Positions 1 through 7,709 are shown, counted from the stretch's first letter. The stretch: 35,203 nt of DNA from an uncultured Bacteroidales bacterium (GCA_937910305.1 CALEPS010000162.1:1-35203); one strand, 5' to 3'. The notes: generated by a model not told the origin, from the letters alone. Numbers and translations are program-made.

Positions 1-17
1 AGTGAACGTAAGTGAAC

Positions 18-46
18 GGTCTGTCAGCCCGATGGGCGGTCTGTTC
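18..46. repeat. Short repeat related to the insert in lepA
   Basis: The stretch carries GGTCTGT twice around a small dyad (GCCC-GAT-GGGC). The pattern CTGTCAG followed by a variable block and CGGTCTGT recurs in the lepA coding region at about 34710-34766. This supports a dispersed repeat family with a unit of roughly 24-25 nt, lying here just upstream of the first gene. The match is by eye. Confidence 0.5.
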
Positions 47-64
47 GGCAAACGCTGAACTTGT

Positions 65-448
65 ATGGCAAAAGTAACTTATTCTGCCGGCATCGACCAT
101 GTGTCGGGTGCATTGGCAAAACCGAGCAAGAGCGGTCAACACTCCTGCACCAAGATGCTCTTGGCAACCCACCGCGTAGCGGCAAGCCAGAGCAATGCAT
201 GTAACCGTCTGTATCTCCGTCCGAAAGTGGAGCGTTCCACCCAGCCCTCTGCCAAAGAATTGGCAATCCGCGAGCGTTTCACCGAGGTGCGCGCGATGGT
301 CGCTACCCGCCGCAAGGATCTGAACAAGATCTCGCAGGACCAGCTGGACTTCATCGCCCAGAAGGACCTCGCCACCGGCAAAAAGACCATGACCGCGTAC
401 CTGTGGAAGGTGTGCGGCGCAGAGTACGATGCGCAGCATCAGGGTTAA
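65..448 (+). CDS. Small basic hypothetical protein, 127 aa
   Basis: The ATG at 65 opens a complete 127-residue reading frame ending TAA at 446-448. The N-terminal half is rich in Ser, Thr, Lys and Arg with three Cys (about 28, 46 and 117). The C-terminal half looks helical and contains ELAIRERFTEV near residues 80-90 and a terminal aromatic stretch (TAYLWKVCGAEYDAQ). This build (MAKV-, then ELAxRxRFxEV, then a final K-x-x-x-YxW helix) resembles a small Bacteroidales family of unknown function that I recall but cannot name. No signal peptide or membrane segment is visible. Its GC content is clearly higher than that of the AT-rich genes that follow. A GC-rich hairpin follows the stop. No function is proposed. 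Confidence 0.7.
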   Translation: MAKVTYSAGIDHVSGALAKPSKSGQHSCTKMLLATHRVAASQSNACNRLYLRPKVERSTQPSAKELAIRERFTEVRAMVATRRKDLNKISQDQLDFIAQKDLATGKKTMTAYLWKVCGAEYDAQHQG

Positions 449-970
449 GCGCGGCGAAGCCGCTGTTTAGCGCGCCAGGGGCACGGTTGAGCACTTCGCT
501 GTTGAGTGAGCTCGGTTAAAAGGGAACGCGCTTCGCGTTAGAAAACGGCCGAAAACATTATTAGAAAAAAAACATAGATAAACCCTGCATGTACTTAGGT
601 TGCTACGCGTTGACACGCTACGAGTGCCCGTCCCGCCAGTCTACTTATAAATAAATTTGACGTAGTCCGCCAGGACGTACCCTCACCCCAAAAGGAGGTA
701 AGCAACCAAAGTCCATGCAGCAATAAACAGAAAAAAATGCTGTTTAGCGCAAGCGGGGCTTGCTGTTGAGTGAGCTCCGCTCTGTGTAGCGCGCCAGAGG
801 CACGGTTTAGCAGCCAAATCCGCGCTGCTAAAGGCAGCCTATTCCATGCAGCATACGCGTCGGCGATAAACAGAAATAAATATTTTATTGTTGTTTGCCG
901 CAAGGGCGATTGATAATTGCTTCGCGCAAGCGCGATTGCTGCAGCGGAGCTACTCGCTGCGATCAAAGGT
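449..970. repeat. Non-coding mosaic of degenerate GC-rich repeats and hairpins
   Basis: I see no credible gene here. The region holds repeated modules. A TTTAGCGCGCCAGGGGCACG-type module at about 465-484 recurs at about 784-806 with few changes. GCTGTTGAGTGAGCTC occurs at about 498-513 and again at 762-777. ATAAACAGAAA-type segments occur at about 723 and 866. In 741-845 the modules recur with a period near 21-23 nt. Short perfect hairpins are frequent: 451-463 (GCGGC/GCCGC), 525-539 (AACGCG/CGCGTT), about 921-934 (TCGCGC/GCGCGA) and 941-960 (GCAGCG/CGCTGC). It is BIME/REP-like in style. A structured RNA is possible but not shown. Confidence 0.6.
451..463 (+). terminator. Weak hairpin after the first gene
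   Basis: GCGGC-GAA-GCCGC forms a perfect 5-bp stem two bases after the stop codon, followed by TGTTTAG. The T-tract is poor, so it is a weak terminator candidate and may simply belong to the surrounding repeat mosaic. Confidence 0.3.
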
Positions 971-1028
971 GCTATGATGGAAGAGTTGTCCGTAAGGGCT
1001 GCTCTTCCTTATTGTATATTAATATTTT

Positions 1029-1049
1029 ATACTATATATTATATAGTAT
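1029..1049. promoter_or_regulatory. Perfect 10-bp inverted repeat upstream of a promoter
   Basis: The arms ATACTATATA (1029-1038) and TATATAGTAT (1040-1049) are exact reverse complements around one T. The element ends 21 bp before the -33 box of the promoter that follows. It could be an operator. AT-rich sequence makes chance palindromes more likely, so this is tentative. Confidence 0.4.
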
Positions 1050-1070
1050 GAAATTTTATTATAAAAAAAT

Positions 1071-1101
1071 TTGCGTGTATAGAAAAAAAGTAGTAACTTT
1101 G
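1071..1101 (+). promoter_or_regulatory. Bacteroidetes-type promoter for the membrane-protein gene
   Basis: TTG at 1071-1073 is followed, after exactly 20 nt, by TAACTTTG at 1094-1101. This matches the TTG / TAnnTTTG consensus of the Bacteroidetes primary sigma factor. Transcription would start near 1108, leaving a leader of about 170 nt that contains a 23-codon ORF before the gene at 1280. Confidence 0.75.
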
Positions 1102-1178
1102 CAGCGCAGAACAATGATATGTGGCGATGGCATACTATTTGCGAAAATAGTAGAAATAATAACTAACTTAACAGACTC

Positions 1179-1250
1179 ATGGATTTTAGAAAATTGGTTC
1201 AGGCATTGGCTTATGTTGCATTGAAACAACCAAATCATACATTCAAATAA
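1179..1250 (+). pseudogene. 23-aa ORF, possible remnant of a Panacea (DUF4065) antitoxin
   Basis: The ATG at 1179 opens MDFRKLVQALAYVALKQPNH..., 23 residues, ending TAA at 1248-1250. The phrase 'FRKLVQALAYVALKQPN' resembles the first helix of Panacea/DUF4065 (SocA-like) proteins, which commonly begin with a 'KhhQAhxYhAxKQ'-type helix and then continue into a 'KLLKLhYhADRYHL' segment. The continuation is absent here in all three forward frames that I checked by eye. The alternatives are a functional leader peptide or a chance ORF. The ORF lies inside the transcript driven by the promoter at 1071-1101 and ends 29 nt before the next gene. Confidence 0.35.
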
Positions 1251-1279
1251 TTATAAAAACGCACCCGTTGTGGTAAGAG

Positions 1280-2569
1280 ATGGACAAGGACCGCAAAATA
1301 TGGGAGAGCAGTGACAGCGATTTTTTGAATTATCTTTATGCGGAGAGAGACAGAGAATATTCTGTATCCCAAGCATGGGGCGTGAATCTGTGGATAGTAG
1401 GTGCTGCGATAATAGGTCTGCTGGGGTATGCTTATCATCGGATTGCAGATCATTACGATGTTTTCAGTTGGCAGTTATTCACGTACTATTCCGTTGTGCT
1501 CGGTGCAATCATTATCGCTATGGCGTCGCTGATAAGTCCTCTTATGCATAACAGCCGATGGCGAAATAGATACAGGGTGACGATCGTAGCTGCTATTTTT
1601 CCGATAGACGAGATATTCTGGAAAACGTTTATTTCCAATGCCGCATTCGTGTCTTTGGTATGGATGATAAAGGATTACGGGGCAGTGACATGGCTCTGTC
1701 TCGCATTATTCTTATTGGAGATGACGGTGCATATCCTAGTGTTAATAAACGGCAAAAAACTAATCCAGATAACACAATGGGGGCATTTCTTTGCGAACGA
1801 CAAGTGGGAGATCGCCTATCGTTCGGCAGAAGTGGGAATCTGTTTCGCGATCATATTAACGGCTATTCGTACCTGGGGATGGCAATACGCGATGGCTGAG
1901 AAGGAGTTTGAGATGAGTTGTGTGCTGGCAATAATAACAGGAATATGCTGGGTGACGCATAACAGGATGGATGAAGGAAACAGATATCGGTCCATGGACA
2001 AAATCATCGATGAATACTTATACGGATCATTAACCAAAGAAGAAGCATATGATCAGTTGCTGACCTATTCACAGGGGCATGATATATTGGATGTACTGCA
2101 TGATGATTACGAACGGGTGAAAAGTGTTCGGACATCACTGGAGGAATGGAAGCAAAACCAAGAACCATACAAGAAACTTATTACATCCGGAGAATTGAAT
2201 TTCGAGCAAAGCAAAGAGTATTTGGAGTATATGAACAAGAATCTGGATGTTGCTCAAAATACCATAAAGATTATGGCAAAATTCAATGACCGGGTAAACG
2301 AGGCACTTGATTTGGAAGTGGATCCGGAACAAGGCAAAGCCTATATTACTCTCATAAAAGAAATCAATGCGAATATCGAATGGTTGGTAACGTTTGTAGA
2401 AGAAAGCAACGCAATTGTTTCTCAGTTGCATGCGTTTATATCATCCTTTTATTGCAACAAAACGAAGACGCTATGCGGCGCAAAAGATTGCAAGTACAGG
2501 CATGAAAGGTATTCATGGATATACAAGATGAGGCAGCAGATACGATCCTGTAGGGAGAAACGAAAATAA
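1280..2569 (+). CDS. Multi-pass membrane protein with C-terminal Cys3His cluster
   Basis: This 429-residue protein has an acidic N-terminus and five or six hydrophobic segments (about residues 35-54, 67-88, 115-131, 136-157, 183-200 and 211-226). A cytosolic, mostly helical half follows, with coiled-coil-like stretches at about 270-345. Near the C-terminus C392-x6-C399-x4-C404-x3-H408 fits the spacing of a CCCH-type metal site. No enzyme motif was recognised. Its own promoter lies at 1071-1101. It precedes an ATPase-nuclease pair on the same strand, separated by 148 nt and a second promoter. The sequence is AT-rich and accessory in character. A membrane effector or sensor for the neighbouring putative defence genes is plausible but is inference only. 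Confidence 0.7.
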   Translation: MDKDRKIWESSDSDFLNYLYAERDREYSVSQAWGVNLWIVGAAIIGLLGYAYHRIADHYDVFSWQLFTYYSVVLGAIIIAMASLISPLMHNSRWRNRYRVTIVAAIFPIDEIFWKTFISNAAFVSLVWMIKDYGAVTWLCLALFLLEMTVHILVLINGKKLIQITQWGHFFANDKWEIAYRSAEVGICFAIILTAIRTWGWQYAMAEKEFEMSCVLAIITGICWVTHNRMDEGNRYRSMDKIIDEYLYGSLTKEEAYDQLLTYSQGHDILDVLHDDYERVKSVRTSLEEWKQNQEPYKKLITSGELNFEQSKEYLEYMNKNLDVAQNTIKIMAKFNDRVNEALDLEVDPEQGKAYITLIKEINANIEWLVTFVEESNAIVSQLHAFISSFYCNKTKTLCGAKDCKYRHERYSWIYKMRQQIRSCREKRK

Positions 2570-2597
2570 TTAAAAATGAAGAAAAATCAGTAAAAAG

Positions 2598-2619
2598 TGA
2601 TATATATTTGTATATATCA
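2598..2619. promoter_or_regulatory. Perfect 9-bp inverted repeat over the -33 box
   Basis: TGATATATA (2598-2606) and TATATATCA (2611-2619) are exact reverse complements flanking TTTG, so the loop is the -33 element of the ATPase promoter. A regulator bound here would block RNA polymerase directly. The AT-rich composition lowers confidence. Confidence 0.45.
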
Positions 2620-2638
2620 TTTTTTTTTTGTAATTTTG
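2608..2638 (+). promoter_or_regulatory. Promoter of the ATPase-nuclease pair
   Basis: TTG (2608-2610), a 20-nt T-rich spacer and TAATTTTG (2631-2638) match the Bacteroidetes consensus. The 33-nt stretch from 2607 matches the promoter of the right-hand island (from 27593) at all but two positions. The predicted start near 2645 gives a leader of about 70 nt. Confidence 0.75.
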
Positions 2639-2717
2639 CGGGCTGAAAGGATGCGTGCGTATGACATATGGTTGTTTGCAATGGCACCATAAATAGTAAA
2701 TAAATACAACATATAAT

Positions 2718-4010
2718 ATGAAAACGATTAAACTTCAAATTTCTCAATTAGGACGCCTCCGTAATTCAGAGGTGGAGATAACACCATGGATGATATTTTC
2801 CGGAGAGTCAGGTTTAGGTAAAAGTTATCTGTCAATATTGATTCATTACTTTTTTGAAGTATTGGTAGATATGAAGCGGATTGATTCGTTTATAAGAGAG
2901 ATCGGCGTGGATTATAATACGCTAATACCTACGCTGCGCAATACTGGCACAGCGTTTTATATCAAACGTGAGGATTTTGAGCGGTGGCTAGCAGAGGATG
3001 CTATTCGTTACACAAAATATATGATAAATAACGATGATTTAAATGCCGATATCCGCGTTATACTTCCGAATGATGTAGCAGAGATAATGGAATTTAAATA
3101 TGAGGAAGAAGCTAGCGAATTAAATAATGAGGTAGAGACATATCTAAAGTTTTCTCTTCCAGGCCTGACTTATAGGACGAAGAACGTACCACAGGGCATC
3201 GGTGAGGAATCTCATTTTGCATTCTTCCTGCGATATTATATACGTCAGTGTATCTTTGAGGACTATATGGCATTGGATAGAACCTTTGTTTTACCTCCTT
3301 CCCGAGGAACGATGATGACAGAGATTGTTAGCCCTATAACTGGAATGTATAAGAAATTCGATGCTGATAAGAAATTTCTAGAAGGGGCGAAAGATAACCA
3401 ATCCCAAACACAGGAAGATGTAAAGCAGATGATGAGAACGATTTTAGAAGGAAAAGTTCACATGGTAGATGGGAAACGATATATGTATACTATGTCAGAT
3501 GCAGAAATGCCGTTGTCTGCCGCCGCATCCTCAGTGCGAGAGTTGGCGCTCTTTGAGATGCTGATAGAGAATATGGATATTAAAAAAGCCGCTGTGTTGA
3601 TAGAAGAACCTGAAGCTCATTTGCATCCCGCAAAACAAAGGATGATGGCAGATTTGCTGAGCGCAATGAGTGCAGAAGGCACATATATGCAAATAACAAC
3701 CCACAGTGATTTTTTGATACGTCGCTTAAATGAGTTGGTTCGTCTTAAGACGTTAGAAACAGCCAAAGATGCAGCTTCTTTTGAAGATCTTAAAGCAAAG
3801 TTGAACTGTTTAGTATTACCGAAAATAGATACTTTATCTGCTTACGTTGTAGAACGCCAAGTGGATGGCACTTCCAAAGCTATACGCCAAAATATAGAAC
3901 AAGGAGTTCCCTATAAATCATTCCTGCAACCAATTAAAGAATCTGTTGAATTTAAGACTTTATTAGACGCCTATACAAGTGGGGAGGAGATGGAAAATGG
4001 AAACATGTGA
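2718..4010 (+). CDS. AAA_15/OLD-like ABC-type ATPase (putative defence ATPase)
   Basis: This 430-residue protein has the ABC/SMC-type ATPase core found in overcoming-lysogenization-defect and AAA_15/AAA_21 families. Walker A is G29-ESGLGK-S36. A signature-like helix has S267, S271, S272 and E275-L276. Walker B is VLIEEPEAHLHP (from residue 293), with the characteristic EEPEAHLHP. The switch histidine is H329 in ITTHSDFLIRRL. The length suits a stand-alone ATPase: no TOPRIM nuclease domain follows, unlike GajA or OLD. The stop overlaps the start of the next gene, which has a nuclease-like motif, so the two are probably co-translated. By family knowledge, such ATPases act as sensors or regulators in PARIS-, Septu- and Gabija-type phage defence. 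Assignment to any of these is not made. Confidence 0.85.
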   Translation: MKTIKLQISQLGRLRNSEVEITPWMIFSGESGLGKSYLSILIHYFFEVLVDMKRIDSFIREIGVDYNTLIPTLRNTGTAFYIKREDFERWLAEDAIRYTKYMINNDDLNADIRVILPNDVAEIMEFKYEEEASELNNEVETYLKFSLPGLTYRTKNVPQGIGEESHFAFFLRYYIRQCIFEDYMALDRTFVLPPSRGTMMTEIVSPITGMYKKFDADKKFLEGAKDNQSQTQEDVKQMMRTILEGKVHMVDGKRYMYTMSDAEMPLSAAASSVRELALFEMLIENMDIKKAAVLIEEPEAHLHPAKQRMMADLLSAMSAEGTYMQITTHSDFLIRRLNELVRLKTLETAKDAASFEDLKAKLNCLVLPKIDTLSAYVVERQVDGTSKAIRQNIEQGVPYKSFLQPIKESVEFKTLLDAYTSGEEMENGNM

Positions 4011-4695
4011 TGCATTATTGGGCATATACGACAAAAGGCGAGATTCTTGTTATTCCCAACATATCAATCAATGCGAAATAGAAGAGCACGATACAAGGCA
4101 GGCTTCTTTTCATCGTTTGTATATTCAGAATGTTGGTGCCAGGTTAGACAAATTTGATACGGACTATGTAACGGATTATACAGGAATAACAGAGAAAAGC
4201 AGTTCCGTAATAAAGGATTCAAAATGTGACGGAGTTGTGCTAATCCGAGGAAATGACAAACACACCCATATGGTGCTTGCTGAGCTGAAATCTAAGCATA
4301 CGGCAGATAACTTGCGGAAAGCTTTCCTGCAAATAGTGCACACCTTATTTAAATACCGCCAGTTGTTTTCTATATGCGATAGTTGCAGTTTCTCCGATAT
4401 GAGTGTAGATTTTGTTTTGGCATGTAACGCGACAGATGATAATTCGATATCGGAATCCTATTTAGAGATTCAAGACAAGCAGATGCTCTCGGAGGAAAAT
4501 AAATCCAAAAATTTTGTCGCAGATATACTCCCTGTCTTACTGAAAGATAAAAAATGTACGTTTTGTATAGGTGAAATAGATATGTTCAATCAATATCCGT
4601 TTAATAAAGAATTAATGAATAAGCCGATAGAATTGCATTTAGCAACGTCTTCGAGTCCTGAGACAGATAGCGCAACTATTTGTTTTACGTACTAA
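3997..4695 (+). CDS. PD-(D/E)xK-like protein coupled to the ATPase
   Basis: The preferred start is the ATG at 3997, because GGGGAGGAG (3981-3989) lies eight bases upstream as a rare good Shine-Dalgarno site. An in-frame GTG at 3979 is the alternative. The reading frame overlaps the ATPase stop by 14 nt, indicating translational coupling. The 232-residue product contains D78-G-V-V-L followed by V-L-A-E96-L-K98 and then a helix with Q112 and H115. This order (Asp, ExK, Gln-bearing helix) is that of PD-(D/E)xK nucleases. The flanking regions match nothing I recognise. The likely role is effector nuclease of a two-gene system with the upstream ATPase. The motif is short, so the fold needs structural confirmation. 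Confidence 0.6.
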   Translation: METCDALLGIYDKRRDSCYSQHINQCEIEEHDTRQASFHRLYIQNVGARLDKFDTDYVTDYTGITEKSSSVIKDSKCDGVVLIRGNDKHTHMVLAELKSKHTADNLRKAFLQIVHTLFKYRQLFSICDSCSFSDMSVDFVLACNATDDNSISESYLEIQDKQMLSEENKSKNFVADILPVLLKDKKCTFCIGEIDMFNQYPFNKELMNKPIELHLATSSSPETDSATICFTY

Positions 4696-4715
4696 AAACT
4701 GCCTATATCCTGAAA

Positions 4716-6236
4716 ATGACTCAACAGATACCAACATATAATCAACAGCAGCGCGGGATACCCATTCCCCTGCAGAGGCGGATGCAGGCGAAGGCACCGA
4801 GCATATGGCCGAAATGGCTGACGCAGTATGCGGTAGGGGTGTATCTTGCGGCGTTAGCGATTGTGACAATCATGTACTCTTCCTATTCGCTGCCGTGGTA
4901 CTATATGTTGTCTGGTATAGTAGCAGTAATGGTGTTTTTCCTGTATGGCAGTGCAGTAGTCAAAAGTGCGGCTATAGACAAGATACATAAAGCAAAGAAT
5001 TTCGAGAAACGCATCTTTCTAATAGCTTTTGTGCCACGATTGATATGGGTAATCCTTATCTATACTATCTTTATGCAAACCTATGGCGATGCATTTGGAT
5101 TTGAAAATGCCGACGCTCCCTATTATCACGATTTGGGAAAATATGTAGCAACATTAATATCAAAAGGTAATTTCCATTTTTATGAAGAGATATCCAAATG
5201 GAGTGGGAATGATGATGTTTCTGATATGGGGTATGGTATATATATTGGATTTGTATATTGGATGACAGAGAATAGTATTATAGTAGTACGTTTGCTCAAA
5301 TGCCTTTGGTCTTCCATAACCGTGGTGCTCATTTATCGATTAGCGAAGCGCAATTTCGGGGAACAGACAGCACGAATAGCCGCTATCTTTTGTGCCTTAT
5401 GGCCGAACTTCTGGTACTATTGCGGTGCGCATTTGAAAGAGACGGAAATGGTATTCTTGGCGGTGTTATTTGTAGAGCAATCAGACCAAATGTTGAGATC
5501 AAAGCAATTAACTGCATGGAAAGTTATTCCTATATTGCTTATTGCAGGTGCAATATTTACATTTAGAACACCATTGGGATTGGTCGCGCTGCTGGCACTT
5601 ATATTTTCCGCCGCAATGTCTTCTACCAGAGTGGTAAGCTGGGGGAAGCGAATCGTAGTAGGATTCTTTGCTGTCGCACTCATTGGAATTGTGGCAGGAA
5701 ACCGGATTGAAGAGAAGTCTCGTCAATTGTTTGACGCGGTGGAATCCCGTCAACAAGAGAACAATATGGAGTGGCGTAGCAGGCGAGAACACGGAAATGC
5801 ATTTGCAAAATATGCAGGATCAGCAGTTTTCGCACCCATGATTTTTACGATCCCTTTCCCCACCATGGTTCGACCATACGAAGGACAGGAAGCGCAACAA
5901 TTGAATCATGGAGGTAACTTTATTAAAAATATTTTATCCGGTTTTACACTATTAGCATTAGTCATACTATTGCTATCCGGCAAATGGCGAGAACATCTAT
6001 TGCCGCTATCATTTATGTTGGGATATTTGGTCGTGTTGGTCTTTTCTTCTTTTGCTCAATCAGAGCGATTTCATCAACCTATTATGCCATTTGAGTTAAT
6101 ATTCGCTGCATATGGATTAAGTATAGCCTTGTCGCATAAAAGGTATAAACGATGGTATATGTATTGGTGTGCGTTGATGTTTGTAGCAGCGATAGCCTGG
6201 AATTGGTTCAAGATGGCGGGACGCGGATTAGCATAA
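4716..6236 (+). CDS. Multi-pass GT-C (GT39/ArnT-like) glycosyltransferase
   Basis: The ATG at 4716 (MTQQIPTYNQ) is preferred over an in-frame TTG at 4680 that lies inside the preceding gene. The 506-residue product has about ten to twelve hydrophobic segments from residue 38 to the end. An acidic loop after an early membrane segment (NADAPYYHD, residues 131-139) is typical of GT-C transferases that take sugar from a polyprenyl-phosphate carrier. 'HLKETEMVFLAVLFVE' in the middle is typical of the dolichyl-phosphate-mannose-protein mannosyltransferase-like group. It begins 20 nt after the ATPase-nuclease pair and leads a run of surface-glycan genes. Substrate is unknown. A polymerase or flippase-type role for a related multi-pass protein cannot be excluded. 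Confidence 0.7.
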   Translation: MTQQIPTYNQQQRGIPIPLQRRMQAKAPSIWPKWLTQYAVGVYLAALAIVTIMYSSYSLPWYYMLSGIVAVMVFFLYGSAVVKSAAIDKIHKAKNFEKRIFLIAFVPRLIWVILIYTIFMQTYGDAFGFENADAPYYHDLGKYVATLISKGNFHFYEEISKWSGNDDVSDMGYGIYIGFVYWMTENSIIVVRLLKCLWSSITVVLIYRLAKRNFGEQTARIAAIFCALWPNFWYYCGAHLKETEMVFLAVLFVEQSDQMLRSKQLTAWKVIPILLIAGAIFTFRTPLGLVALLALIFSAAMSSTRVVSWGKRIVVGFFAVALIGIVAGNRIEEKSRQLFDAVESRQQENNMEWRSRREHGNAFAKYAGSAVFAPMIFTIPFPTMVRPYEGQEAQQLNHGGNFIKNILSGFTLLALVILLLSGKWREHLLPLSFMLGYLVVLVFSSFAQSERFHQPIMPFELIFAAYGLSIALSHKRYKRWYMYWCALMFVAAIAWNWFKMAGRGLA

Positions 6237-6256
6237 AACAATTATTTAAATAGAAA

Positions 6257-6781
6257 ATGAAAATATTTTGGTTAGTAATATATTATGGATTTGCGCGGCA
6301 TTTGCCGAAATCCACTTTACCTGTACTAGGGAAGCCTGCCCAATGGCTACGTTATCAATGTGCTAAGCACTTATTCGCGGAATGTAAAGGATATGTTAAT
6401 CTTGAGAATGGGGCGTATTTTGGGAATGGAAAAAATATTCATATTCTTGGAGAAGCTGGCTTTGGAAAGAATTTTATTAACCATTGCCGCATACTCACGG
6501 TACATGGAGGATTAATGATGGGTGAAGATGTGTTATTTCAAGGTGGTGGACATCGTTTTGATAACCAGGATGTGCCTCTTGGTTTTGAAGGCAATCTTCC
6601 TGACACACCATTGGAAATATGTGAAGATGTATGGATTGGTGCACGAGTCATTGTATTGCCGGGATGCAAACGCATAGGTGCACATAGTATCATAGGTGCT
6701 GGTGCAGTTGTGACCCATGATGTGCCTGACTATGCTATCGTTGGCGGAAATCCTGCTAAGGTAATTAGAATGAGAAAGTAA
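6257..6781 (+). CDS. Hexapeptide-repeat O-acetyltransferase (WcaF/LbH type)
   Basis: This 174-residue protein ends in left-handed beta-helix hexapeptide repeats (ICEDVWIGARVIVLPGC, then IGAHSIIGAGAVVT and the closing IVGGNPAKVI). A GGGHRFD segment near residue 96 marks the usual active-site histidine region. This is the architecture of CoA-dependent sugar acetyltransferases of the WcaF, NodL and serine-acetyltransferase-like groups. The N-terminal region begins MKIFWLVIYYGF and may pack at the membrane surface. It lies 20 nt after the GT-C gene and 1 nt before the GT4 gene, so it probably O-acetylates the repeat unit made by this operon. Confidence 0.85.
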   Translation: MKIFWLVIYYGFARHLPKSTLPVLGKPAQWLRYQCAKHLFAECKGYVNLENGAYFGNGKNIHILGEAGFGKNFINHCRILTVHGGLMMGEDVLFQGGGHRFDNQDVPLGFEGNLPDTPLEICEDVWIGARVIVLPGCKRIGAHSIIGAGAVVTHDVPDYAIVGGNPAKVIRMRK

Positions 6782-6782
6782 G

Positions 6783-7709
6783 ATGCGAATTCTAATTGTA
6801 AGTAGATATAAATCGAAAATAACTAATCATGTTTCGCCGTTCGTGGCAGAGCAATACGCGTCATTACATGAGGTGGGGTGTGATGTTGAATTGTTTTTGC
6901 TGCAAAGTAATTGTTTTAACCAGTGGCAGACATTGCGAACTAAAATATGCGAGTTTAGACCGGATATTATCCATGCACATTACGGTTTGAGCTGTCTGCT
7001 TGCTAATCTCGCAACGCGGAAAGTACCGATTGTGAGTACATATCATGGAAGTGATATTAATCTCCCGAAAATACGTCCGCTATCAAAGATGGCAATGCGG
7101 CTTAGCGCATGGAATATATTCGTAAGCAAGCGGAATATGGAGTTGGTCGGAGCGATAGAGGGAAAGAAATGCTCACTTCTTCCTTGCGGAGTGGCGCTCT
7201 CGGACGGTCAGTTGCAGACACGTGAAGAAGCACGAAAAGCGTTAGGGTGGAACACCGATGCAAAGAAAGTGTTGTTTGCCGGGGCATTCGATAATGCAGT
7301 AAAAGATCCAGAGCTTGCAAAGCGAGCGGTAGCATTGTTGGATGAAACGGAACTTATCGAGTTGAAAGGGTATTCCCGGAAAGAAGTGAACCAACTGATG
7401 TGTGCGGCTAACTGTTTATTGATGACAAGTAAGACAGAAGGAAGTCCTCAGGTAATCAAGGAAGCTATGGCATGCGGGTGTCCGATAGTGAGCGTAGATG
7501 TAGGGGATGTAGCAGAACGGACGACAGGCATCGATGGTTGCTACATCGTTTCATCACGCGAACCAGAAGAACTAGCATCGGCATTAACAAAAGCCCTTGT
7601 ATTTAAAGGCAAGATCAATGGTCGCGAACGGATTATCGAATTGGGTCTGACCAACGAACAAGTAGCCTGTAGGATTATGAAGATATATGAAGATATTATC
7701 GGAAAATAA
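6783..7709 (+). CDS. GT4-family glycosyltransferase
   Basis: This 308-residue GT-B protein is short for the family but complete. The N-terminal domain carries DIIHAHYGLS and STYHGSDINLP, typical of retaining GT4 enzymes. The C-terminal nucleotide-sugar domain has KTEGSPQVIKEAMACGCPIV (about residues 217-236), the E-x7-E signature of the clan, preceded by VLFAGAF. It begins one base after the acyltransferase stop and overlaps the next gene by 23 nt. It should transfer a sugar to the lipid-linked repeat unit in the cytosol. Donor and linkage cannot be read from the sequence. Confidence 0.88.
   Translation: MRILIVSRYKSKITNHVSPFVAEQYASLHEVGCDVELFLLQSNCFNQWQTLRTKICEFRPDIIHAHYGLSCLLANLATRKVPIVSTYHGSDINLPKIRPLSKMAMRLSAWNIFVSKRNMELVGAIEGKKCSLLPCGVALSDGQLQTREEARKALGWNTDAKKVLFAGAFDNAVKDPELAKRAVALLDETELIELKGYSRKEVNQLMCAANCLLMTSKTEGSPQVIKEAMACGCPIVSVDVGDVAERTTGIDGCYIVSSREPEELASALTKALVFKGKINGRERIIELGLTNEQVACRIMKIYEDIIGK

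Noticed and set aside
3979..3996. GTG start for the nuclease-like gene
   Set aside because: A good Shine-Dalgarno site lies at the right distance before the ATG at 3997, while the GTG has none.
4680..4715. TTG start for the GT-C gene
   Set aside because: It would begin inside the preceding gene. The ATG at 4716 gives a normal soluble N-terminus.
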